From Candidatus Coatesiibacteriota bacterium (lineage in GTDB: Bacteria > RBG-13-66-14 > B26-G2), in contig QMNJ01000035.1 of the NCBI GenBank assembly GCA_003647715.1, positions 1 through 11,661 of the forward strand: a DNA stretch of 11,661 nucleotides, given 5' to 3'. Under the pieces are notes generated by a model, which saw only the letters and a list, made by a program, of their open reading frames with translations, searched no databases and had not been told where the DNA came from. This document shows positions 1-5,277 of this stretch, piece by piece (positions within the stretch are counted from its first letter, which is position 1; every line of letters starts with the position of its first letter). Made by a program: the position numbers and the translations under genes.

Positions 1-14
1 CATCATCTATATAA

Positions 15-44
15 ACACATAATAAAAGTGATTGACACATAATA
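15..44. repeat. Direct repeat ACACATAATA, two copies 20 bases apart
   Basis: The 10-base word ACACATAATA occurs exactly at 15-24 and 35-44. The start-to-start distance is 20 bases, about two helical turns, so both copies face the same side of the DNA. The second copy overlaps a small palindrome, ACATA-A-TATGT, at 37-47. The pair lies about 65-95 bases upstream of the start site expected from the -24/-12 promoter at 81-97. That is where an enhancer-binding activator or another regulator could sit. The repeat is seen directly; its role as a binding site is inference. Confidence 0.45.
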
Positions 45-60
45 TGTATTTCAGTAAAAG
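32..60 (+). promoter_or_regulatory. Possible sigma-70-type promoter upstream of hsp20
   Basis: A perfect -35 box TTGACA (32-37) is followed after 17 bases by TAAAAG (55-60), a poor -10 box. The predicted start would be near 67, at the beginning of the inverted repeats at 67-92, which could then act as an operator. It competes with the better-supported -24/-12 element at 81-97; both may be used. Confidence 0.3.
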
Positions 61-66
61 ATTAGT

Positions 67-92
67 GTATTGTAAAATACTTGGCATAGTAT
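67..92. promoter_or_regulatory. Overlapping inverted repeats, candidate operator
   Basis: Two perfect inverted repeats overlap here. GTATT (67-71) faces AATAC (76-80) across 4 bases, and ATACT (77-81) faces AGTAT (88-92) across 6 bases. The result is a series of three alternating half-sites. The second repeat covers the -24 part of the candidate sigma-54 promoter, so a bound protein could block it. The sequence resembles neither CIRCE nor the HspR (HAIR) operator. Function is inferred, and short AT-rich palindromes also arise by chance. Confidence 0.35.
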
Positions 93-97
93 TTGCG
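81..97 (+). promoter_or_regulatory. Candidate sigma-54 (-24/-12) promoter for hsp20
   Basis: TTGGCATAGTATTTGCG contains the two invariant sigma-54 elements, GG at 83-84 and GC at 95-96, separated by exactly 10 bases. Against the consensus TGGCACGRNNNTTGCW, 10 of the 13 specified positions match. The mismatches are CG to TA in the middle and the last W. The predicted start is near 108, giving a leader of about 30 bases that carries the strong Shine-Dalgarno at 123-130. No good sigma-70 -10 box stands at the right distance from TTGGCA. Confidence 0.5.
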
Positions 98-139
98 TAT
101 ATTTTTTAGGAATATAATTTAAAAAGGAGGTTGATGGAA

Positions 140-613
140 ATGGCTATTATAAGATGGAGACCGTTGAGCAGAGACCTGACTCTTATTCAAAGGGAGATGA
201 ACAGGTTGTTTGATGACTTCTTTGGAAGGGGAATTGCGGAGAGAGAAGAAAGCGATTTCTTCTCACCTGCTGTTGACCTCTCTGAGACCGATGATGAGTT
301 CAGAGTTAGGGCTGAGCTTCCAGGTATCAACCAGGAGGATATGAATATCTCGTTGGTTGGTAATACATTGGTAATCAAGGGAGAGAAGAAGCAAGAGAAG
401 GAAGAAGAGAAAGAGAACTATCACTATGTAGAAAGAGTTTACGGTTCCTTCAGGCGTGATATTGACCTGCCTGCTGAGATAGATGCTGATAAGGTTGAAG
501 CAGAGTTCAAAGATGGCATACTAAATATCACAATACCCAAATCAGAGAAGGGTAAGCCGAAGGAGATTGAAGTCAAGGTAAAGAGTTCGGGCTCTCAAGA
601 AAAGAAGAAGTAG
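140..613 (+). CDS. hsp20: Small heat-shock protein, Hsp20/alpha-crystallin family
   Basis: This is an ATP-independent holdase that binds unfolding proteins in the cytoplasm and passes them to DnaK-type refolding machines. With the start at 140 it has 157 residues, normal for a bacterial Hsp20. The N-terminal arm (1-41) contains an aromatic stretch (NRLFDDFFGR, 21-30) typical of class A proteins. The alpha-crystallin domain spans about 42-137 and ends with the family signature DGILNITIPK (125-134). A C-terminal I-x-V anchor follows (IEV, 143-145), which usually docks subunits into oligomers, and then a basic lysine-rich tail. Start choice: in-frame TTG (131), ATG (134) and ATG (140) are all possible, but AAAGGAGG at 123-130 leaves the best spacing (9 bases) to ATG 140. 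It lies 95 bases upstream of dnaK, so the two probably act together. Confidence 0.93.
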   Translation: MAIIRWRPLSRDLTLIQREMNRLFDDFFGRGIAEREESDFFSPAVDLSETDDEFRVRAELPGINQEDMNISLVGNTLVIKGEKKQEKEEEKENYHYVERVYGSFRRDIDLPAEIDADKVEAEFKDGILNITIPKSEKGKPKEIEVKVKSSGSQEKKK

Positions 614-628
614 TTTTGTATAGTGTTT

Positions 629-654
629 GGGGGGCGGATGTAAATTCGCCCTCC
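629..654 (+). terminator. GC-rich hairpin between hsp20 and dnaK, possible attenuator or partial terminator
   Basis: GGGGGGCG (629-636) pairs with CGCCCTCC (647-654), giving 8 base pairs with one G-T wobble and a 10-base loop. It is the strongest intergenic hairpin in the window. No run of T follows; the next bases are AGTAATTATT. A classical rho-independent terminator is therefore doubtful. It could be a partial terminator, an mRNA-end stabiliser or a processing site that makes hsp20 mRNA more abundant than dnaK mRNA. I see no convincing separate promoter for dnaK in 655-690, which favours read-through. Confidence 0.45.
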
Positions 655-708
655 AGTAATTATTTATGTATTATAAATTGAAATATATAAAGGAAGGTAA
701 GATGGATT

Positions 709-2643
709 ATGGCTAAGGTAATTGGAATAGATCTGGGAACAACAAATTCATGTGTAGCGGTGATGGAGGGCGGAGAACCTAAGGTTATTCCGAACTCCGA
801 GGGCAACCGCACCACACCGAGTGTGGTTGCCTTCCTGAAGGATGGGAAGCATGTGGTTGGTGAGGTTGCCAAGAGGCAGGCAATAACCAATCCCGAAAAT
901 ACTGTATATTCAATAAAGCGGTTCATGGGTAGACGCTACGATGAGGTGGAGGAAGAAAAAAAGATTGTATCATATAAGGTTGTTAGAGGGGAAAAGGGCG
1001 ATGTTAGAGTAAAGGTTGGCGGTAAGGAATACTCACCACCAGAGATATCAGCGATGATTCTTCAGAAGATGAAAGAGACAGCAGAGGATTATCTGGGGGA
1101 GAAGGTGACACAGGCGGTAATCACAGTTCCCGCCTACTTCAATGACAGTCAAAGGCAGGCGACCAAAGATGCGGGTAAGATTGCCGGTCTTGAGGTGTTG
1201 AGGATAATAAATGAGCCAACTGCGGCTTCGCTTGCCTATGGTCTGGATAAGAAGAAAGACCAGAAGGTTGCAGTGTTTGACCTCGGCGGTGGAACCTTTG
1301 ACATATCAATTTTAGAGATTGGCGATGGTGTCTTTGAGGTCAAAGCGACTAACGGTGATACCCACCTTGGCGGTGATGACTTTGACCAGCGTATAACTGA
1401 CTGGCTCGCCGAAGAGTTCAAGAAGGAGCAGGGAATTGACTTAAGGGAAGACAAAATGGCGCTCCAGCGGTTGAGAGAAGAGGCAGAAAAGGCAAAGAAG
1501 GAACTATCCACCATCACTGAAACGAGGATAAATCTGCCCTATATCACTGCGGATGCTAAAGGTCCGAAGCACCTTGACATTAGTTTGACGAGAGCACAAC
1601 TTGAGAAGTTGACACACGACCTTGTTGAGAGGACAGTTGGACCCTGCCAGCAGGCATTAAAGGATGCTGGATTAAGTGCAGAAGATATTGATGTAGTTAT
1701 ATTGGTTGGAGGAATGACCAGAATGCCGCTGGTTCAGGAGACAGTGAAGAGAATATTTGGCAGGGAGTCCCACAAGGGTGTTAATCCTGATGAGGTAGTA
1801 GCGGTTGGTGCTGCTATACAAGGTGGTGTTCTGGGAGGCGAGGTGAAGGATATACTTCTACTTGATGTTACGCCACTATCACTTGGTATAGAGACGCTAG
1901 GCGGTGTATTTACATGTCTTATACCGAGAAACACTACTATACCCACGAAGAAGAGCGAGATATTCACAACCGCTGAGGACAATCAAACATCTGTTGAGGT
2001 TCATGTTCTACAGGGTGAGAGGGAGATGGCGGCGTATAACAGAACCATCGGCAGATTTCACCTTGAGGGGATTCCGCCAGCGCCCAGGGGTGTCCCAAAG
2101 ATTGAGGTAACCTTTGATATTGATGCTAATGGTATCCTGAATGTGAGTGCAAAAGACCTTGCTACCGGCAAGGAACAGAAGATTACCATTACTGCTTCAT
2201 CCGGTTTATCGGACGAAGAGATAGAGAGGATGGTGAAAGAGGCGAAGGAACACGCAGATGAGGATAGAAAGCGCAGGGAAGAGGCAGAGTTAAGAAATTC
2301 ACTTGACTCGCTTATATATTCAACCGAGAAGTTGATAAAGGATATGGGTGATAAGGCGACAGCAGAGGATAAATCAAGGCTGGAGACGGCGATAGGTAGG
2401 GCAAAAGATGCACTTAAGAAGGATGATATTCATGAGATAAGGTCTGCCAAGGAGCAACTGGAAAAGACGCTCAATGAGGTATCAACAGCATGGTATCAGA
2501 AGGCGGGTGCTGGCTATCAGCAACAGACGCCTGGCACAGAGACCACACCTCCACCTGGAGCAAAAAAGCCGGAAGGGGAGGAGGAAGTGGTTGATGCGGA
2601 GTACGAGATTGTAGATGAAGAAGGGGAGGAAGAGAAGAAGTAA
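709..2643 (+). CDS. dnaK: Molecular chaperone DnaK (Hsp70)
   Basis: DnaK is the ATP-driven cytoplasmic Hsp70 that binds and releases hydrophobic peptides, working with DnaJ and GrpE (neither is in this window). The 644 residues match the usual length of about 610-640. All three Hsp70 signatures are present: IDLGTTNS (7-14), VFDLGGGTFDIS (189-200) and VILVGGMTRMP (330-340). The interdomain linker DILLLDVTPLSLGIE (381-395) precedes the beta-sandwich substrate-binding domain (about 396-505) and the helical lid (about 510-605). The acidic tail contains EEVVDAEYE, close to the conserved DnaK end, but runs on with a further Glu/Lys-rich stretch. ATG 709 is chosen because AGGAAGG (691-697) precedes it; the earlier ATG at 702 is in another frame and stops after four codons. 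It is likely cotranscribed with hsp20 and ends at the terminator just downstream. Confidence 0.98.
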   Translation: MAKVIGIDLGTTNSCVAVMEGGEPKVIPNSEGNRTTPSVVAFLKDGKHVVGEVAKRQAITNPENTVYSIKRFMGRRYDEVEEEKKIVSYKVVRGEKGDVRVKVGGKEYSPPEISAMILQKMKETAEDYLGEKVTQAVITVPAYFNDSQRQATKDAGKIAGLEVLRIINEPTAASLAYGLDKKKDQKVAVFDLGGGTFDISILEIGDGVFEVKATNGDTHLGGDDFDQRITDWLAEEFKKEQGIDLREDKMALQRLREEAEKAKKELSTITETRINLPYITADAKGPKHLDISLTRAQLEKLTHDLVERTVGPCQQALKDAGLSAEDIDVVILVGGMTRMPLVQETVKRIFGRESHKGVNPDEVVAVGAAIQGGVLGGEVKDILLLDVTPLSLGIETLGGVFTCLIPRNTTIPTKKSEIFTTAEDNQTSVEVHVLQGEREMAAYNRTIGRFHLEGIPPAPRGVPKIEVTFDIDANGILNVSAKDLATGKEQKITITASSGLSDEEIERMVKEAKEHADEDRKRREEAELRNSLDSLIYSTEKLIKDMGDKATAEDKSRLETAIGRAKDALKKDDIHEIRSAKEQLEKTLNEVSTAWYQKAGAGYQQQTPGTETTPPPGAKKPEGEEEVVDAEYEIVDEEGEEEKK

Positions 2644-2663
2644 AGCGAACGAGTGTGTTTATT

Positions 2664-2696
2664 GAGGAGATATTATTCAATCTCTCCTCCCTTTTA
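2664..2696 (+). terminator. Rho-independent terminator after dnaK
   Basis: GAGGAGA (2664-2670) pairs perfectly with TCTCCTC (2683-2689) across a 12-base loop. It is followed by CCTTTT. It begins 20 bases after the dnaK stop and closes the hsp20-dnaK unit before the promoter at 2700. Confidence 0.65.
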
Positions 2697-2699
2697 CCT

Positions 2700-2729
2700 T
2701 TGACAATCCTAATTTGTATGTGGTAGAAT
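2700..2729 (+). promoter_or_regulatory. Sigma-70-type promoter of the beta-helix gene
   Basis: A perfect -35 box TTGACA (2700-2705) is followed after 18 bases by TAGAAT (2724-2729), five of six matches to TATAAT. The start site should fall around 2735-2738, and the gene's ATG is at 2739. The transcript would have almost no leader. This fits the lack of any Shine-Dalgarno before this gene. Confidence 0.65.
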
Positions 2730-2738
2730 ACAAATACA

Positions 2739-3569
2739 ATGTATAGATTTATAATGTCTTTGATGTTGGTATTACCTGTGAGTGTTTTTTCTGCTTTGAA
2801 CTACCTGCAGGAGGACATAACCAACGATACAACCTGGACTATACAGGATAGCCCTGTTTATATCTATGGCAATATAACTGTTAAGAATGGTGCAACTCTG
2901 ACCATTATGTCGGGCGTTGAGGTATATTTTATGTTAGTTGAGGGAGATGGTGGCTTCAGGGAGGGTTCTGAGCTCTACATAGCAGATGGTAAATTAATTG
3001 CAGAGGGGACGCAGTTGTTGCCGGTGATATTTACATCGGGAGGTGATATCAGGTCGGATGGCGACTGGGGTTGTATCGCTGTGGAGGATGATAGTGTAGT
3101 CAATCTCAATCATTGTGTTATTGAGTATGCCAAGGCAGGTCTGATATTTTGGAATCTGTCATCAATGTCGGAGATGGCATCAAGCGTAAATTACTGCAGG
3201 ATTTACCATAGTTCAGAGGTTGGAATACTTTTCTATAATTCATCCCCGACTATCAATTTTAACTCTATCAAGAATAACAGATACGGAATTCAAACGCAGG
3301 GATTGTCATCACCTACTGTGAATTATAATGATATTTGTAGTAATTACAGTTATAACTTTAGAAATTTATCGGGGTTGAATCAGGATGCAACTTCAAATTG
3401 GTGGGGAACAACCAACATCAATGAAATAGAAGCGAACATATATGATTACTATGACAATCATAATTATGGAGTAGTAGATTATACGCCGTTTCTTGAATCG
3501 TCCTATTTTAATGAGGGCGGTATTGGAGATAAAAGCCTGGGATGGCTTAGGTCAATATTCGTTCCATAG
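2739..3569 (+). CDS. Secreted parallel beta-helix (right-handed) repeat protein
   Basis: The specific function is unknown. Residues 1-19 look like a signal peptide: Arg3, a hydrophobic core (LMLVLPVSVF) and likely cleavage after the SVFSA region. The mature protein is therefore probably exported. From about 40 to 210 it shows the irregular 20-25-residue rungs of a right-handed parallel beta-helix (ITVKNGATLTI, VNLNHCVIEYAKAGL, PTINFNSIKNNRYGI, PTVNYNDICSN). It then has the motif SNWWGTT (219-225) followed by EIEANIYDYYDN and VDYTPF. This ending recurs in many secreted beta-helix proteins. No catalytic residues of a known pectate lyase or glycosidase stand out, and no C-terminal sorting domain or anchor is visible. 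At 276 residues it is short for the class and may be a single-domain surface or binding protein. It is flanked by its own promoter and a weak terminator, so it is likely a single-gene unit unrelated to its neighbours. ATG 2739 is preferred over ATG 2754 because it keeps the basic residue of the signal peptide. Confidence 0.8.
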   Translation: MYRFIMSLMLVLPVSVFSALNYLQEDITNDTTWTIQDSPVYIYGNITVKNGATLTIMSGVEVYFMLVEGDGGFREGSELYIADGKLIAEGTQLLPVIFTSGGDIRSDGDWGCIAVEDDSVVNLNHCVIEYAKAGLIFWNLSSMSEMASSVNYCRIYHSSEVGILFYNSSPTINFNSIKNNRYGIQTQGLSSPTVNYNDICSNYSYNFRNLSGLNQDATSNWWGTTNINEIEANIYDYYDNHNYGVVDYTPFLESSYFNEGGIGDKSLGWLRSIFVP

Positions 3570-3594
3570 GCAAGCAGGCATTTTTTTATTTTTT
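3535..3594 (+). terminator. Weak terminator-like structure after the beta-helix gene
   Basis: A T-rich tract (TTTTTTTATTTTTT, 3581-3594) follows an interrupted stem. GCCTG (3535-3539) can pair with CAGGC (3575-3579), and ATGG (3542-3545) with CCAT (3564-3567). The structure starts inside the coding sequence and contains internal unpaired bases. The T-tract is clear, but the hairpin is poor. Confidence 0.35.
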
Positions 3595-3617
3595 CATTAG
3601 ATTGTGAAAAAAGTAAT

Positions 3618-3646
3618 TTGACAACTCTTGGTTTAAGTGTTAATTT
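3618..3646 (+). promoter_or_regulatory. Sigma-70-type promoter of the hdr-mvh operon
   Basis: TTGACA (3618-3623) is separated by 17 bases from TAATTT (3641-3646), four of six matches to TATAAT. The predicted start is near 3653, leaving a leader of about 30 bases that contains AGGGGAG (3671-3677) just before the hdrC ATG. It is the only plausible promoter for the six downstream genes. I see no obvious operator around it. Confidence 0.55.
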
Positions 3647-3681
3647 ATTATATTTGATTTAGAAGTGGAAAGGGGAGAAAG

Positions 3682-4323
3682 ATGAGCAGGGAAGATGAGA
3701 AGAATTCTATTAATATGCTTGAGGAAGGCATCTATATAAGCCCAAAGTTTGAGAAAGACCTATTACCAGAGTTTGAACTTAGCAGGGAGTTCTTTGAAGA
3801 GATTTATTCTATGCCTGGTGGAGAGAAGGTCAAGGAGTGCATACAATGCGGAACCTGCTCTGGCTCATGTCCATCTTCCTATTTGATGGACCATTCTCCC
3901 CGACAGATATTCGCGATGATAAGAGCAGGAATGAGGAAGGAGGTTCTTGAGAGTAATACTATGTGGTATTGCACCTCCTGTTATTACTGCTATGTCCGCT
4001 GTCCTGCAGGTATTAAGATAACTGATGTTATGTATGCTTTGAAGCGCTTTGCCTTAAAGGATAAGGATATGAAGGTCCCCGACAATAGACCTGTGAGGTT
4101 TATGGAGTGCTTCTCAGCGATGGTGAAACGATATGGTAGAAACTGCGAAGCAATTTTTACTATTCTTTATTATCTGTCAACCAACCCGTTTAGAATGCTC
4201 AAACACGCAGTAATGGGTATCAAGCTTTTCATCAGGGGTAGGATGCCTCTTATACCAAAGAAGATAAAGGGTGCTGATGATGTTAAGAAACTGATGGAGT
4301 ATGTTGAGGAGATGGAGAGATGA
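3682..4323 (+). CDS. hdrC: Heterodisulfide reductase-like subunit C (iron-sulfur)
   Basis: HdrC is the electron-wire subunit of the soluble HdrABC complex. Its two [4Fe-4S] clusters carry electrons from the flavin of HdrA to the catalytic clusters of HdrB. The 213 residues hold two four-cysteine ferredoxin motifs: Cys53, 56, 59, 63 (CIQCGTCSGSCP) and Cys97, 100, 103, 107 (CTSCYYCYVRCP). Both end in CP, as is typical. The rest is helical, with a basic region at about 165-195 and no membrane anchor, so it is the cytoplasmic HdrC type rather than a membrane HdrDE type. It is the first gene of the operon, preceded by AGGGGAG at good spacing, and its stop overlaps the hdrB start (ATGA at 4320). 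In bacteria without coenzymes M and B, the final acceptor used by this family is generally unknown. Confidence 0.93.
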   Translation: MSREDEKNSINMLEEGIYISPKFEKDLLPEFELSREFFEEIYSMPGGEKVKECIQCGTCSGSCPSSYLMDHSPRQIFAMIRAGMRKEVLESNTMWYCTSCYYCYVRCPAGIKITDVMYALKRFALKDKDMKVPDNRPVRFMECFSAMVKRYGRNCEAIFTILYYLSTNPFRMLKHAVMGIKLFIRGRMPLIPKKIKGADDVKKLMEYVEEMER

Positions 4324-5222
4324 TTAAGTATGCTTATTATCCAGGGTGTTCTCTTGAATCAACCAATAAGGCGTATGATATATCGTTCAGGGCAATAATG
4401 TATCACCTTGGTATAGCTATGAAAGATATTGATGACTGGAACTGTTGTGGAGCGACTGCTTACATATCGCTATCAGAGAATATGGCTTTTACTGTCTCTG
4501 CCAGGAATTTAGCCATTGCCGAGAAGTCAGGTGCTACAGATGTTATCGCCCCCTGTGCCGCCTGCTATTTGACGCTTCGTAAGGCACACGAATATATGAT
4601 GGAATATCCCGAGATTTATGCACAGGTGAATTCAGCACTGAATAAAATTGGTCTATCCTATGAGGGAACTATAAAAGTAAAAAGCCCATTGGAGGTAATT
4701 ATAGATGATGTAGGTCTTGACAAGGTTAGGATTGCGGTAACTAACCCCCTCAAAGGTCTTAAGGTCGCATGCTATTATGGCTGTCAGCTGGTAAGACCAA
4801 GACATGTATTTGACGACCCAGAAGAGCCGGTAAAGTTTGAGGAACTGATGAAGACGATAGGTGCAGACCCGGTCTATTTCCCTTTCAGGGTGAGATGTTG
4901 TGGAAGTAGCACCATCTTAACCTATGAACAGCAGGCATTGAGGATGTCAAAGAATGTGCTTTTGTCTGCGAAGAGAGAGGGTGCTGATATTATTGCTACC
5001 GCTTGCCCTCTCTGCCAGATAAATCTTGATGCTTATCAAAGGAGGATTGAGAAGGAGTTTAAGATAAAACTTAATATGCCCGTTGTATTCTTCTCGCAGT
5101 TGGTCGGGTTAGCATTGAACTATAAATATAAGGAGATGGCTTTGGATAAGTCAATTGTAAGTCCAAAGAAGGTTTTAGAGCCGTATTTGCATTCTCAAGA
5201 AGAGGTTAAAGAAGGTAAGTAA
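4320..5222 (+). CDS. hdrB: Heterodisulfide reductase-like subunit B (CCG domains)
   Basis: HdrB is the catalytic subunit of HdrABC. In methanogens it holds two non-cubane [4Fe-4S] clusters that split the CoM-S-S-CoB disulfide. The 300 residues contain two complete CCG domains. The first has Cys10, Cys42-43, Cys79 and Cys82 (NCCGAT, CAAC). The second has Cys151/155, Cys193-194, Cys229 and Cys232 (RCCGSS, CPLC). Every cluster ligand expected from the family pattern is present, so the site looks functional. The physiological substrate in this organism cannot be read from the sequence; a disulfide or another two-electron acceptor is likely. It is preceded by GAGGAG (4306-4311) inside hdrC and coupled to it by an ATGA overlap. 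A 55-base gap, the only sizeable one in the operon, separates it from hdrA. Confidence 0.95.
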   Translation: MIKYAYYPGCSLESTNKAYDISFRAIMYHLGIAMKDIDDWNCCGATAYISLSENMAFTVSARNLAIAEKSGATDVIAPCAACYLTLRKAHEYMMEYPEIYAQVNSALNKIGLSYEGTIKVKSPLEVIIDDVGLDKVRIAVTNPLKGLKVACYYGCQLVRPRHVFDDPEEPVKFEELMKTIGADPVYFPFRVRCCGSSTILTYEQQALRMSKNVLLSAKREGADIIATACPLCQINLDAYQRRIEKEFKIKLNMPVVFFSQLVGLALNYKYKEMALDKSIVSPKKVLEPYLHSQEEVKEGK

Positions 5223-5277
5223 TTTTATAGTTATAGTTGTATGTTTGTCAGGTTTAGAATATGCGAGGTTGTAGAAT

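Noticed and set aside
1..139. CIRCE (HrcA) or HAIR (HspR) operator upstream of hsp20
   Set aside because: Neither TTAGCACTC-N9-GAGTGCTAA nor CTTGAGT-N7-ACTCAAG is present, even in degenerate form.
702..716. Four-codon mini-frame (ATG GAT TAT GGC TAA) overlapping the dnaK start
   Set aside because: Too short to judge; most likely chance. Its ATG sits near the same Shine-Dalgarno, so slight translational interference is conceivable but unsupported.
1236..1517. Minus-strand open frame inside dnaK, one of several such antisense frames across the window
   Set aside because: It lies within a fully conserved coding sequence, has no ribosome-binding site, and its translation is low-complexity Ser/Pro-rich text typical of antisense shadows.
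1904..2110. Plus-strand frame overlapping dnaK in another phase
   Set aside because: It is wholly inside the dnaK substrate-binding domain, with arginine-rich shadow composition and no initiation signal.
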